From positions 19,560 through 83,559 of the forward strand of contig NZ_VUME01000008.1 of the NCBI RefSeq assembly GCF_009696325.1: a stretch of 64,000 bases of DNA. Reading direction: 5' to 3'. Positions 49,885-59,292 of this stretch are shown one piece after another (positions within the stretch are counted from its first letter, which is position 1; each line of letters begins with the position of its first letter). Under the pieces are notes generated by a model that did no database searches, had not been told where the DNA came from, and was given only the letters and a program-made list of their open reading frames with translations. A program made the translations under genes and the position numbers. This DNA comes from Collinsella sp. WCA1-178-WT-3 (M1) (lineage in GTDB: Bacteria > Actinomycetota > Coriobacteriia > Coriobacteriales > Coriobacteriaceae).

Positions 49885-50694
49885 ATGTCGTATCGCGTGT
49901 CGACGCAGGTCTACAGCGGACCGTTCGACCTGCTGCTGCAGTTGGTAACCCGCCAAAAAGTTGATATCGGCGCCATCTCGATCAGCGAGGTGGCCGAGCA
50001 GTACCTGGCCGAGGTCGAGCGCATCGAGGCGCTGGACCTGGACGTAGCGAGCGACTTTCTGCTGGTGGCGGCAACCCTTTTGGACATCAAGGCCGCCTCG
50101 CTGGTGCCCCAGGAGGCCCCACGCAAAGCCGACGACGATGACGAGATTGACGAAGACCTCGAAGAGCTCAGCGCGCTCGACGGCGACGCCCTGCGCGAGG
50201 TCCTGATTCAGCGCCTGATCGCCTACAAGCAGTTTAAGGGCGCGGCGGCGGCCCTTGGCGCGCGCATGCAGGCCGAAAGCCGCATGCATCCGCGTGTGGC
50301 CGGCCCCGACCCCGAGTTTTTGGGCCTTATGCCCGACTACCTGGCCGGTATCACGCTGCGCGGCCTCGCCGTCATCTGCGCCGACCTGGACGGCAAGCGC
50401 CAGACCTTCCTGCTGGAGGCCGAGCACGTGGCGCCGCATCGCGTGCCGCTCGACTTGACGGTGGCCTCGGTCGACCGCTTTACCATGGCGCACCAAACCT
50501 GCACCTTCCGCGAGCTGTTAGACGGCGACGCCACCACCAAGCAGCTCGTCGTCACCTTCCTGGCCATGCTCGAACTCGCCAAGCGAGGCTCGCTCACCCT
50601 GAGCCAGGACGAGATCTTTGGAACCATTCAGATCAACCGCGTCGAGGGCGCCGAGGCCTACGTGCCCGGCGTGGGCCCCGAGCTCACCGAATAG
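49885..50694 (+). CDS. scpA: segregation and condensation protein A
   Basis: Kleisin subunit of the SMC-ScpAB condensin. 269 residues. YSGPFDLLLQLVTRQKVDIG at the N-terminus and ISISEVAEQYLAEVERIEAL, LDVASDFLLVAATLLDIKA are the ScpA signature that binds SMC; the acidic middle (DDDDEIDEDLEE) is the usual linker; the C-terminal winged helix is present (FLAMLELAKRGSLTLSQDE). AAAGGAGG precedes the ATG. 11 bp before scpB. A small CGACCGT/ACGGTCG hairpin lies in the gap upstream. Confidence 0.93.
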   Translation: MSYRVSTQVYSGPFDLLLQLVTRQKVDIGAISISEVAEQYLAEVERIEALDLDVASDFLLVAATLLDIKAASLVPQEAPRKADDDDEIDEDLEELSALDGDALREVLIQRLIAYKQFKGAAAALGARMQAESRMHPRVAGPDPEFLGLMPDYLAGITLRGLAVICADLDGKRQTFLLEAEHVAPHRVPLDLTVASVDRFTMAHQTCTFRELLDGDATTKQLVVTFLAMLELAKRGSLTLSQDEIFGTIQINRVEGAEAYVPGVGPELTE

Positions 50695-50705
50695 GAGCGG
50701 CAACC

Positions 50706-51434
50706 ATGTCAACCCTTTCCACGCTAGAGGCAAACAGCCTCAAAGGCGCCTTGGAGGCGCTCCTGCTGGTTTCGAGCGACCCCGTCAGCGCGCCCGCGCT
50801 GGCAGATGCGTTGGATATCGCCCCGGGCGAGTGCGCGTCGCTTTTGGCCGAGCTCAAAGTTGAGTACGAGGAGGCCAATCGCGGCTTTCAGCTGCGCGAG
50901 GTCGCCGGCGGCTGGCGCCTGTTTACGCATCCCGCCTACCACGATGTGGTCGAGTCCTATGTGCTGAGCTGGGACACGCAAAAGCTGTCGCAGGCGGCGC
51001 TCGAGACCCTTGCCGTCATCGCCTACCACCAGCCCGTCACGCGCGAGGTGGTCAAGGGCATCCGCGGCGTCAACTCCGACGGCGTCATCGCGTCGCTCGT
51101 TGACAAGGGTCTGGTGCGCGAGCTCGGTCGCGACCCCCAGCGCGGTCAGGCCATCATTTACGGCACGACCAACGCCTTTTTGGAGAAGTTCGGTCTGCGC
51201 TCCACCCGCGACCTTCCCGATCTGGAGCAGTTTGCCCCCGACGAGCAGTCGCGTCAATTTATCCGCGAGCGCCTGAGCGGCCGCAGCATTCAGTCTACGC
51301 TCGAGGAGCAGGTCGAGGACCTGGACGAAGAGCGCGAGCTGCTGGATACCGATGTTGAGGATGTCGAGGCAGTCGGTGGCGGGGAAACACTTGCCACTGA
51401 CGACGCTGCGGAGGATACGCATGACGAGGACTAG
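50706..51434 (+). CDS. scpB: segregation and condensation protein B
   Basis: Partner of ScpA in the SMC complex. 242 residues with two winged-helix domains: GALEALLLVSSDPVSAPALA and GFQLREVAGGWRLFTHPAYH, then LSQAALETLAVIAYHQPVTR and IRGVNSDGVIASLVDKGLVR, the most conserved ScpB block. The C-terminal 45 residues are acidic and dispensable-looking (DLDEERELLDTDVEDVEAVG). It overlaps the pseudouridine synthase gene by 14 bp. Confidence 0.94.
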   Translation: MSTLSTLEANSLKGALEALLLVSSDPVSAPALADALDIAPGECASLLAELKVEYEEANRGFQLREVAGGWRLFTHPAYHDVVESYVLSWDTQKLSQAALETLAVIAYHQPVTREVVKGIRGVNSDGVIASLVDKGLVRELGRDPQRGQAIIYGTTNAFLEKFGLRSTRDLPDLEQFAPDEQSRQFIRERLSGRSIQSTLEEQVEDLDEERELLDTDVEDVEAVGGGETLATDDAAEDTHDED

Positions 51435-52407
51435 CGAAGCAGGGGAGACGCGTACCTCACACGCCGCGGGCGCTGCGGCGCCCAATGCGGATACGCACAA
51501 GTCCGTCTCCCAGCCCGTCTACCCACACACGATGCGCCTGCAGCGCTTTTTGGCGCGCGCGGGCGTGGCGAGCCGCCGCGGCTCGGAGGACCTGATGACC
51601 GCCGGCCGCGTGACCGTCAACGGCCAAGTCGCGACCGAACTGGGCACCAAGGTCGATGTGGACCGCGACCATATCGAGGTTGACGGCATGCCCGTCAAGC
51701 TCAACCAGGGTGCCGTGTACCTGATGCTCTACAAGCCGACCGGCTATCTCACCACCATGAGCGATCCGCAGGAGCGCCCCTGCGTGGCCGACCTGGTCCC
51801 GCGCGACCGCTTTCCGGGGCTCTTCCCGGTGGGTCGCCTGGACCGCGACACCACGGGCCTTTTGCTCTTTACCACCGACGGCGACCTGTCGCAGGACCTG
51901 CTGCACCCCAGCAAGCACGTCTACAAGACCTACCAGGCGCTGGTGGACGGCCACCTGACCGATCGCGACTTGGAACCGCTGCGCCGCGGCATCGAGCTCG
52001 ACGACGGCCTGTGCCAGCCGGCAATCTGCCGCGTTATTACCGCGCGCGAGGCCGAGGCCGTGGCTCCGCAGGGTGTGAAGCCCGGCACAACCGCCGTGGA
52101 GGTCATTATCCGCGAGGGGCGCAAGAACCAGGTCAAGCGCATGCTGAGCAAGATCCACCACCCGGTGATCCGCCTGCACCGCTGTAACTTTGCCGGCCTG
52201 GAGCTCAAAGACGTGGCCAAGGGCTCGTGGCGCGAGCTCACCGACCGCGAGGTGCAGATCCTCAAGGCCGGAGGCATCCCGCCCAAGCAGGCCGGCGCCA
52301 AGCGCGGCGCTGCGCCGGCGACCAACACCGCGAGCCGCACGCGTCACCACGGCAGCCACGGCTCCGCGCCCAAGCGCAACACCTACCGCGAGCGCTACAC
52401 GGGCTAG
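51421..52407 (+). CDS. RluB/RsuA-family pseudouridine synthase
   Basis: 328 residues. An S4 RNA-binding domain (RLQRFLARAGVASRRGSEDL) precedes the catalytic domain with FPVGRLDRDTTGLLLFTTDG, whose Asp attacks the uridine; EGRKNQVKRMLSKIHHPVIR is the second RsuA/RluB block. The 50-residue tail is basic and low in complexity (KQAGAKRGAAPATNTASRTR). Start ATG 51421 (GGAGG upstream) overlaps scpB; an alternative is ATG 51532 at MRLQRFL. Very likely modifies 23S rRNA (RluB) as in the conserved scpA-scpB-rluB-cmk order. Confidence 0.9.
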   Translation: MTRTSEAGETRTSHAAGAAAPNADTHKSVSQPVYPHTMRLQRFLARAGVASRRGSEDLMTAGRVTVNGQVATELGTKVDVDRDHIEVDGMPVKLNQGAVYLMLYKPTGYLTTMSDPQERPCVADLVPRDRFPGLFPVGRLDRDTTGLLLFTTDGDLSQDLLHPSKHVYKTYQALVDGHLTDRDLEPLRRGIELDDGLCQPAICRVITAREAEAVAPQGVKPGTTAVEVIIREGRKNQVKRMLSKIHHPVIRLHRCNFAGLELKDVAKGSWRELTDREVQILKAGGIPPKQAGAKRGAAPATNTASRTRHHGSHGSAPKRNTYRERYTG

Positions 52408-52473
52408 CCAGTCCGCCAAGCCCCAGCGCCCGCGTCCCATACCAGCACGTCAACCACCGAAAGGAAGCATTGC

Positions 52474-53160
52474 ATGATCGTCGCCATCGACGGCCCCGCC
52501 GGATCCGGCAAGTCCACCATCGCCAAGGAGATCGCCCGCCAGCTGGGCTTTAACAAGCTCGACACGGGCGCCATGTATCGCGCCGTCACCTTCGCCGCGC
52601 TCGACCGCGGCATCGATCTGGACGACGAGGCTGCCATCGATGCCCTCGCCGAGCAGATCGAGATTCGCTTTACCAACGGCACCGGCGAGGACACGCGCCT
52701 GACCATCGACGGCGCGGACGCCTCGGCTGCCATTCGCACCCCGCAGGTGGACGCCAACGTCTCCAAGGTCTCGGCCTACCCGGGCGTACGCGCGGCCATG
52801 CTCATCCATCAGCGTCGCGCCGCCGAGGACCGCGACATCGTGGCCGAGGGTCGCGACATCGGCACCGTCGTGTTCCCCAACGCGCAGGTCAAGGTGTTCC
52901 TGACCGCCGACCCGCGCGAGCGCGCCCGTCGCCGCGTGCTGCAGCGCCACCAAAACGACGCCCAGCCGCCCACCGAAGAGCAGCTCGAGGCCGAGGTAGA
53001 CGAGACCCTCGACGCCCTCAAACAGCGCGACAAACTCGACAGCAGCCGCGAGGTCGCGCCGCTCGTGCCCGCCGAGGACGCGGTGCACGTCGACTCCACC
53101 GCACATACCATCGACGAGGTCGTCTCGATAATCGAGGACCTCATCAACCAAAGGAGGTAG
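52474..53160 (+). CDS. cmk: cytidylate kinase
   Basis: Phosphorylates CMP and dCMP. 228 residues. IVAIDGPAGSGKSTIAKEIA is the P-loop; NKLDTGAMYRAVTFAAL and VAEGRDIGTVVFPNAQVKVFL are the standard Cmk blocks; SSREVAPLVPAEDAVHVDST closes the enzyme. GAAAGGAAG precedes the ATG. Follows the rluB-type gene in the usual order and sits 3 bp before the acyltransferase. Confidence 0.95.
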   Translation: MIVAIDGPAGSGKSTIAKEIARQLGFNKLDTGAMYRAVTFAALDRGIDLDDEAAIDALAEQIEIRFTNGTGEDTRLTIDGADASAAIRTPQVDANVSKVSAYPGVRAAMLIHQRRAAEDRDIVAEGRDIGTVVFPNAQVKVFLTADPRERARRRVLQRHQNDAQPPTEEQLEAEVDETLDALKQRDKLDSSREVAPLVPAEDAVHVDSTAHTIDEVVSIIEDLINQRR

Positions 53161-53163
53161 CTC

Positions 53164-53892
53164 ATGCGCCTGTTTAAGCAGACGCCCGAGGATTACTACA
53201 ACGCGCCTTATGCCGAGTTCCCCGTGCTCATCCGTGGCACCGTCGCTGTGGTCATGGGCATCCTGTGGGTCTTCTCCAAGCTCATGTGGCGCTGGAAGGT
53301 CGAGGACGCCGACCTGCTGTTTGAGCGCCAGGAAGGCCGCGGCAGCGTGGTCATCTGCAACCACACCTCTATGGCCGAGCTCCTTGCTGTAGAGACGGCG
53401 CTATTCTTTGGCGGCCGCCGCATTCGCCCCATTTTTAAGTCCGAGTTTGCCAAGAGCAAGATCGTGCGCTGGGCCTTTAGCCGCGTGGGCGGTATTCCCG
53501 TCGAGCGCGGCACCGCCGACATGAAGTGCCTGCGTGCCGCCCAGCATGCGCTGCAGCGCGGCGAGGACGTTCTGATCTTCCCCGAGGGCACGCGCATCCG
53601 CTCGCGCGAGATCAAGCCCGAGGTCCACGGCGGCTTTGCACTCATTGCCCAGATGGGCAAGGCACCCGTCAACCCGCTCGCCATCTGCGGCTGGTCCGAT
53701 ATCACGCCTGCGGGCAAAAAGCTCATGCGCCCCAAAAAGTGCTGGATCCGTGCCGGCAAGGCCATCTCGCTATCCGATGCACCGGCTGAGCTCAAGCGCA
53801 AGGAGCGCCTGGCATGGTTTGAGTCCGAGGCCATGAGCCGCGTCTACGCCATGCGCGACGACCTGTGTGCCGAGCACCCTGGCAGGTTCTAG
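53164..53892 (+). CDS. 1-acylglycerol-3-phosphate acyltransferase (PlsC family), Glu variant of HX4D
   Basis: 242 residues with one N-terminal membrane segment (VLIRGTVAVVMGILWVFSKL). PlsC motif I reads CNHTSMAELLAVE: the usual HX4D catalytic pair has Glu in place of Asp. Motif II GGIPVERGTADMK and motif III FPEGTRIRSREIKPEVHGG are normal. It acylates lyso-phosphatidate in phospholipid synthesis; with plsY downstream it completes the phosphatidate route. Three bp after cmk, so co-transcribed. Confidence 0.85.
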   Translation: MRLFKQTPEDYYNAPYAEFPVLIRGTVAVVMGILWVFSKLMWRWKVEDADLLFERQEGRGSVVICNHTSMAELLAVETALFFGGRRIRPIFKSEFAKSKIVRWAFSRVGGIPVERGTADMKCLRAAQHALQRGEDVLIFPEGTRIRSREIKPEVHGGFALIAQMGKAPVNPLAICGWSDITPAGKKLMRPKKCWIRAGKAISLSDAPAELKRKERLAWFESEAMSRVYAMRDDLCAEHPGRF

Positions 53893-53894
53893 CC

Positions 53895-54791
53895 ATGGGC
53901 GAGAACGTCATGAATACCGCCGCGACCGCCGCTGAGGAGGTCGTCCCCACCATCGAAATCGCAGCGCATGCCGGCACCTGCTACGGCGTGCAGCGTGCGC
54001 TCGACATGGCGCTGGCGGCCGCCCCGCAGGCGGGGGAGGACGCCCAGGTCCACACCCTGGGCCCGCTCATCCATAACCCCATCGTGGTGCGCGAGCTCGC
54101 CGAGGCAGGCGTCGGTCTTGCCGAGACCCTGAACGACGCCGCATCGGGCACCGTGGTCATTCGCGCGCACGGCGTGGTGCCGCAGGTCATCGAGGCTGCT
54201 CGCGAGCGCGGCCTTACCGTGGTCGATGCCACCTGCCCCTACGTGAAGAAGGTCCACGTGGCGGCCGAGCGTTTGGTGCGCGAGGGCTACCGTGTGATCG
54301 TCGTGGGCGAGCCGGGCCACCCCGAGGTTGAGGGCATCCTGGGCCACGCCGGCGATGACGCGCAGGTCGTGAGTTGCGCCGCCGATGCGGACGCGCTGCC
54401 GCTCAAGGGCAAGGTGGGCCTGGTTGTGCAGACCACCCAAACCGCGCAGAACTTGGCCGAGGTAGTGGCCTCTATCACCCCGCGCGTGCAGGAGCTGCGT
54501 GTGATTAACACGATCTGCGCTGCCACGAGCGAGCGACAGCAGGCGGCCGCCTCACTTGCCAACCGCTGCGACTGCATGGTCGTCGTAGGCGGCAAAAACT
54601 CCGGCAACACGCGCCGCCTGGCGCAGATTTGTGCCGATGTCTGCGAGCGCACCCATCACATCGAGGAAGCCTCCGAGCTTGAGGCCGCATGGTTTGCCAA
54701 CGCGCGCCACATCGGCATCACCGCCGGAGCCTCAACTCCGCAAGAACACATCGAACGCGCCGTTGCGCGCATCAAGGAGCTTTGTCGCTAA
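53895..54791 (+). CDS. ispH: 4-hydroxy-3-methylbut-2-enyl diphosphate reductase
   Basis: Last step of the non-mevalonate isoprenoid pathway, an iron-sulfur enzyme. 298 residues. The three cluster Cys lie in AGTCYGVQRALDMAL, VVDATCPYVKKVH and RVINTICAATSERQQ. Other LytB/IspH marks: RAHGVVPQVIEAA, EPGHPEVEGILGHAG, KNSGNTRRLAQIC and GITAGASTPQEHIE. ATG 53895 is used; ATG 53910 is also possible; the ORF opens at 53865 within plsC. The N-terminal GxCxGVxRA form is a slight variant (usual FCFGVRRA). Confidence 0.93.
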   Translation: MGENVMNTAATAAEEVVPTIEIAAHAGTCYGVQRALDMALAAAPQAGEDAQVHTLGPLIHNPIVVRELAEAGVGLAETLNDAASGTVVIRAHGVVPQVIEAARERGLTVVDATCPYVKKVHVAAERLVREGYRVIVVGEPGHPEVEGILGHAGDDAQVVSCAADADALPLKGKVGLVVQTTQTAQNLAEVVASITPRVQELRVINTICAATSERQQAAASLANRCDCMVVVGGKNSGNTRRLAQICADVCERTHHIEEASELEAAWFANARHIGITAGASTPQEHIERAVARIKELCR

Positions 54792-54793
54792 TC

Positions 54794-56236
54794 ATGGACC
54801 AGACCGTACCCGCATACGCCGCCGAGGTGGCCGATTACGGGCGCAGCCGCGACCCCGAGCCGGGTGAGGGCGCGCTCGTAAAAAACGTGCGTCCCGAGTC
54901 GCCTGCATGGGATGTGGGTATCGAGCCGGGCATGCGCGTGCTCACGGTCAACGGCGAGCGACTCACCGACATGATCGTGTGGCTCTGGGAGGCAGATGAC
55001 GACACCGTCGAACTTGAGGTTCTCGACCCGCGCGACGGCACCGTCACCCCCGTGGAGCTTGACCGCTTTCCCGGCGAGGACTGGGGCCTTGAGTTCGATG
55101 GCCCCATCTTCGACGGCATGCGTACCTGTGTGAACGCCTGCGTGTTCTGCTTTATGACCATGCTGCCCAAGGGCGGCCGCTCCACGCTCTACATTCGTGA
55201 CGATGATTACCGCTTGAGCTTTTTACAGGGCAACTTTGTCACGCTCACGAACCTTTCCGACGAGGACGTGCAAAACGTTATCGACCGCAATATGAGCCCT
55301 ATGAACGTGTCGGTCCATGCCGTAAGCCCCGACGTCCGCCGCCGTATGATGGGCCGCAACGCCCAGCGCGGCATGGACGTGCTCGAGACCATCATGGCCG
55401 CCGGCATCGAGATCCACGCGCAGATTGTGCTATGTCCCGGCATGAACGACGGCGAGGAGCTGCAAAAGACCCTACGCTTTTGCGAGGAGCACGAGCAGAT
55501 CACCAGCCTGGGCATCGTGCCGCTCGGTTTTACCAAGCATCAGAGGCGCTTTACCTGGTCATACAGCGACAAACCTGAGCTCGCGCGCGAAACCATTGCC
55601 ATGATCCGTCCCTTCCAGGATCGTGCCTACAAGCGCTTTGGCCGCCACACCTTCCAGATGAGCGACGAGTTCTATCTGGACGCCGGCATCGAGCCTCCCG
55701 AGGCAGACTTTTACGACGGCTACCCGCAGTATTATGACGGCATCGGTATGATCCGCTCGTATCTGGACGAGACCGATGACGTGCTCGCCGCCGACGCCGA
55801 GCGTCTGGGCCGCGTTCGCGAGGCAATCGCCGCCCGTGGCCAGCGCCTCCTGTGCCTCTCCGGCACCAGCGCGCGCGACACCGTGGCGCGCTTTGTGGAG
55901 TCGCCACGGGGCCTTGCCGGCACCGTCACCGCTATCGAAAACCGTTACTTTGGCGGCAACGTGGACGTGACCGGCCTCATCGTCGCCTGCGACATTCTGG
56001 AGCAGCTGCCGCAGGACCTCTCGGGGGTTATGCTCTTTGTGCCTAAGCTCATGTTCAACGCTGACGGCATGACGCTTGACGAGTATCATCGTGACGATTT
56101 ACTCGCAAGCCTTGAAGCTCGCGGCGCCGAGGTTCATGTGGTGTCGACCATGCCGCATGAGCTGCTCGATACCCTGGAGCATATCCTTGGCATTGTGCCC
56201 GCAGGCTCTACTAATTCCACTGACCCTACCCATTAA
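54794..56236 (+). CDS. DUF512 radical-SAM-like protein with PDZ domain
   Basis: 480 residues from ATG 54794. A PDZ-like N-terminus (GALVKNVRPESPAWDVGIEP, GMRVLTVNGERLTD) is followed by FDGMRTCVNACVFCFMTMLP: the CxxxCxxC radical-SAM motif. The rest (SVHAVSPDVRRRMMGRNAQR and LEQLPQDLSGVMLFVPKLMF) is the DUF512 domain. Actual function is unknown; some members are linked to tRNA or Fe-S biology. The gene lies between ispH and der, 2 bp after ispH. Confidence 0.85.
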   Translation: MDQTVPAYAAEVADYGRSRDPEPGEGALVKNVRPESPAWDVGIEPGMRVLTVNGERLTDMIVWLWEADDDTVELEVLDPRDGTVTPVELDRFPGEDWGLEFDGPIFDGMRTCVNACVFCFMTMLPKGGRSTLYIRDDDYRLSFLQGNFVTLTNLSDEDVQNVIDRNMSPMNVSVHAVSPDVRRRMMGRNAQRGMDVLETIMAAGIEIHAQIVLCPGMNDGEELQKTLRFCEEHEQITSLGIVPLGFTKHQRRFTWSYSDKPELARETIAMIRPFQDRAYKRFGRHTFQMSDEFYLDAGIEPPEADFYDGYPQYYDGIGMIRSYLDETDDVLAADAERLGRVREAIAARGQRLLCLSGTSARDTVARFVESPRGLAGTVTAIENRYFGGNVDVTGLIVACDILEQLPQDLSGVMLFVPKLMFNADGMTLDEYHRDDLLASLEARGAEVHVVSTMPHELLDTLEHILGIVPAGSTNSTDPTH

Positions 56237-56246
56237 AGGAGTGCAG

Positions 56247-57581
56247 ATGAAACCTATCGTCGCCGTCGTCGGACGCCCCAACGTGGGCAAGTCCACGCTC
56301 GTTAACCGCCTGGCCCAGACCTCGGACGCCATCGTCCATGAGTCCCGCGGCGTAACGCGCGACCGCTCCTACCACACGGCCGACTGGAACGGCCGCGAGT
56401 TCACCATCGTCGACACGGGTGGCATCGAGCCGCTCAAGAGCGATGACGTCTTTGCCACGTCCATCCGTGACCAGGCCCTCGCCGCCGCCGAGGAAGCCGC
56501 CGTCATCCTGTTTGTGGTCGACGGTCGCACCGGCGTCACCGAGGAGGACGAGTCGGTCGCCCGCATGCTCAAGCGCTGCGACAAGCCGGTCTTTCTGCTG
56601 GTGAACAAGCTCGACAATCCCGATCGCGAAAACGACAGCATCTGGGAGTTTTATTCGCTCGGTATCGGCGAGCCAACGCCGCTCTCGGCCCTGCACGGCC
56701 ACGGCACGGGCGATCTGCTCGACGACATCGTTGCCCTGTTGCCCGAGGAGGAGGACGAGGTCGCCGACGAGTTCCCCGACGCGCTGAACGTCGCCATCAT
56801 CGGCCGCCCCAATGCCGGTAAGTCCTCGCTGTTCAACCGCATCCTGGGTGCCGACCGCTCTATCGTGTCCAACATCGCCGGCACCACGCGCGACGCCATC
56901 GACACCGTCGTGGAGCGCAACGGCAAGCACTACCGCATGGTCGACACCGCGGGTATTCGCAAGAAAAGCACCGTGTACGAGAACATCGAGTACTACTCCA
57001 TGGTCCGCGGCCTGCGCGCCATCGACCGTGCTGACGTGGCACTGCTCGTCGTCGACGCCTCCGTGGGCGTTACCGAGCAGGACCAGAAGGTCATGGGCTT
57101 GGCCATCGAACGCGGCTGCGCCATCGTCGTACTGCTCAACAAGTGGGATCTGCTCGACGACGACCGCAAGCGCGAGGCCTGCATGGAGACCGTCGACCGC
57201 CGTCTGGGCGTCATGGCTCCCTGGGCCCAGTACCTGCGCATCTCGGCCCTGACCGGCCGTGGCGTCGAGAAAATCTGGGCAATGGTCGACGCCGCCGAGA
57301 AGACGCGCTCGCAAAAGATCACCACCTCGCGCCTCAACACCTTCCTTACCGACCTGCGCGAGTTTGGCCACACCGTGGTGGACGGCAAGCGTCGCCTGCG
57401 CATGCACTACGTGACCCAGACGGGCGTCAACCCGCCGACGTTTACGTTCTTCGTCAACCACAGCGACCTGGTCAACGACACCTACCAGCGCTACGTGGAG
57501 AACCGTATGCGCTCGACCTTCGATTTTTCCGGCACGCCCATTCGACTCTTCTTTAGGAAGAAGGAGCAAAAGGATGCATAA
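56247..57581 (+). CDS. der: GTPase Der (EngA), ribosome biogenesis
   Basis: 444 residues, two GTPase domains and a C-terminal KH-like domain. First: VVGRPNVGKSTLVNRL (G1), DTGGIE (G3), VNKLD (G4). Second: IIGRPNAGKSSLFNRIL, DTAGIRKKS, LNKWDLLD. The KH-like part runs from about residue 355 (RLNTFLTDLREFGHTVVDGK to the end). Acts in 50S maturation. AAAGGAG precedes ATG 56247; the frame opens at 56076 inside the DUF512 gene. It overlaps plsY by 8 bp. Confidence 0.96.
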   Translation: MKPIVAVVGRPNVGKSTLVNRLAQTSDAIVHESRGVTRDRSYHTADWNGREFTIVDTGGIEPLKSDDVFATSIRDQALAAAEEAAVILFVVDGRTGVTEEDESVARMLKRCDKPVFLLVNKLDNPDRENDSIWEFYSLGIGEPTPLSALHGHGTGDLLDDIVALLPEEEDEVADEFPDALNVAIIGRPNAGKSSLFNRILGADRSIVSNIAGTTRDAIDTVVERNGKHYRMVDTAGIRKKSTVYENIEYYSMVRGLRAIDRADVALLVVDASVGVTEQDQKVMGLAIERGCAIVVLLNKWDLLDDDRKREACMETVDRRLGVMAPWAQYLRISALTGRGVEKIWAMVDAAEKTRSQKITTSRLNTFLTDLREFGHTVVDGKRRLRMHYVTQTGVNPPTFTFFVNHSDLVNDTYQRYVENRMRSTFDFSGTPIRLFFRKKEQKDA

Positions 57582-58257
57582 TCCGATTCTTCTGACCGTC
57601 ATCTGCGCCGTGGTCTCGTTCTTTATCGGAGCGATTCCGTTTGGCCTGATCCTGGGCCGCGTGTTCAACCACACGGATATTCGCAAGGCGGGCTCCGGCA
57701 ACATCGGCACCACCAACGCCCTGCGCGTAGCCGGCCCCAAGGTCGCGGCGCTCACGCTGCTGCTCGACTGCTTGAAGGGCGCCATCTGCGTCCTTATCGC
57801 GCGCCCGCTCATCGCGAGCGTGGGCTATGGCTTCCCGGTGAGCATCATGGCTCCCGGTGCCGCCGGCGACTGGATGCTCGGCGTCATTTGCCTGGCTGCC
57901 GTGTGGGGCCACATATTCTCGCCCTACCTCAACTTCCACGGCGGCAAGGGCATTGCCGTGGGGCTGGGCGTCATACTCGCCTGGTACTGGCCCATCGGAC
58001 TTTCGCTGCTGGGCATGTTTATCGTGGCCGTCGCCATCACCAAGTATGTTTCGGTGGGCTCGCTTGCCGCGGCCATCGGTCTTCCCATCGCCGCCTGCGC
58101 GGTCTTTCCGTACAGCAGCCTGGGCCTCAAGTTTTGCATGGCGATGATCGGCATCACCGTGGTGTGGGCCCATCGCGCGAACATCAAAAAGCTCATGACG
58201 GGTAAGGAATCCAAGCTCTCGTTTACCAAGCGCGTCACCGAGCCCGACGATAAGTAG
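57574..58257 (+). CDS. plsY: acyl-phosphate:glycerol-3-phosphate acyltransferase
   Basis: Membrane enzyme using acyl-phosphate to acylate glycerol-3-phosphate. 227 residues, about five spans. SFFIGAIPFGLILGR, GSGNIGTTNALRVAGPK and the FHGGKGIAVGLGV motif are the three PlsY signatures. Overlaps der by 8 bp; 9 bp before gpsA, its substrate-supplying enzyme. Confidence 0.95.
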   Translation: MHNPILLTVICAVVSFFIGAIPFGLILGRVFNHTDIRKAGSGNIGTTNALRVAGPKVAALTLLLDCLKGAICVLIARPLIASVGYGFPVSIMAPGAAGDWMLGVICLAAVWGHIFSPYLNFHGGKGIAVGLGVILAWYWPIGLSLLGMFIVAVAITKYVSVGSLAAAIGLPIAACAVFPYSSLGLKFCMAMIGITVVWAHRANIKKLMTGKESKLSFTKRVTEPDDK

Positions 58258-58266
58258 GAGAGAGTC

Positions 58267-59274
58267 ATGAATGTTGCGCTGATTGGCTCCGGCTCCTGGG
58301 GAACCGCCGTCGCCGGCCTTGCCGCCGCGCGAGCCGAGCGCGTGACCATGTGGGCCCATAGTGAGCAGACGGCCGCCGGCATTAACGGCGAGCACCGCAA
58401 CCCGCGCTATCTGGTGGACTACGTGCTGCCGGAAAACGTTGTCGCCACGACGGACCTGGCCCAGGCGCTCGACGGTGCCGATGCCATCATCTTTGCCGTG
58501 CCTTCGACGCACCTGCGTGGCGTCTGCCACCAGGCGGCACCCTTTATCGCCGCCGACACCCCGGTGCTCTGCCTCACCAAGGGCATCGAGCCCGAGTCCG
58601 GCATGCTCATGAGCGAGGTCATCGCCAGCGAGATCGGCAACGAGGCGCGTGTGGCGGCGCTCTCGGGCCCCAACCATGCCGAGGAGATATGCCGCGGCGG
58701 ACTTTCCGCCGCCGTCATCGCCAGCAAAGACTCGCAGGTAGGGGAGACCTTTAAGGACCTGCTCCTATCCACGGCCTTCCGCATCTACCTGTCGCAGGAC
58801 ATGACCGGCGTCGAGGTTTGCGGCGCCATGAAAAACGTCATCGCCATCGTGTGCGGTATTTCCGCCGGTACCGGCGCAGGCGACAACACGCTCGCCCTTA
58901 TCATGACGCGCGGCCTGGCAGAAATCAGCCGACTGGTGCACGCCCGCGGCGGCCAGGCCATGACCTGTATGGGTCTTGCCGGCATGGGTGACCTTATTGC
59001 CACCTGCACCTCCGAGCATTCGCGCAACCGCACCTTTGGCTACGAGTTTGCCCACGGCGTATCGCTCGACGAGTACCAGGCGCGCACGCATATGGTGGTC
59101 GAGGGCGCCGTCGCCGCCCGCAGCGTGAGCGAGCTCGCCCGTTCGCTGGGCGTAGACATTCCGCTCACCTTTGCCGTGGAGCAAACGCTCTACAAGGGTG
59201 TTACTTTGGATAGGGCGCTCGAGATCCTTACCGACCGCGTCCCCTCTCAAGAGTTCTACGGACTCACCGACTAG
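58267..59274 (+). CDS. gpsA: glycerol-3-phosphate dehydrogenase (NAD(P)+)
   Basis: Makes sn-glycerol-3-phosphate for PlsY. 335 residues. VALIGSGSWGTAVAGLAA (NAD fold), FAVPSTHLRGVCHQA, VAALSGPNHAEEI and CGAMKNVIAIVCGISAGTGA (catalytic Lys) then GLAGMGDLIATCTSEHSRNR are all present. AGGAGAGAG precedes the ATG. Confidence 0.96.
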   Translation: MNVALIGSGSWGTAVAGLAAARAERVTMWAHSEQTAAGINGEHRNPRYLVDYVLPENVVATTDLAQALDGADAIIFAVPSTHLRGVCHQAAPFIAADTPVLCLTKGIEPESGMLMSEVIASEIGNEARVAALSGPNHAEEICRGGLSAAVIASKDSQVGETFKDLLLSTAFRIYLSQDMTGVEVCGAMKNVIAIVCGISAGTGAGDNTLALIMTRGLAEISRLVHARGGQAMTCMGLAGMGDLIATCTSEHSRNRTFGYEFAHGVSLDEYQARTHMVVEGAVAARSVSELARSLGVDIPLTFAVEQTLYKGVTLDRALEILTDRVPSQEFYGLTD

Positions 59275-59292
59275 CGCAGAAAGGCTACTACC

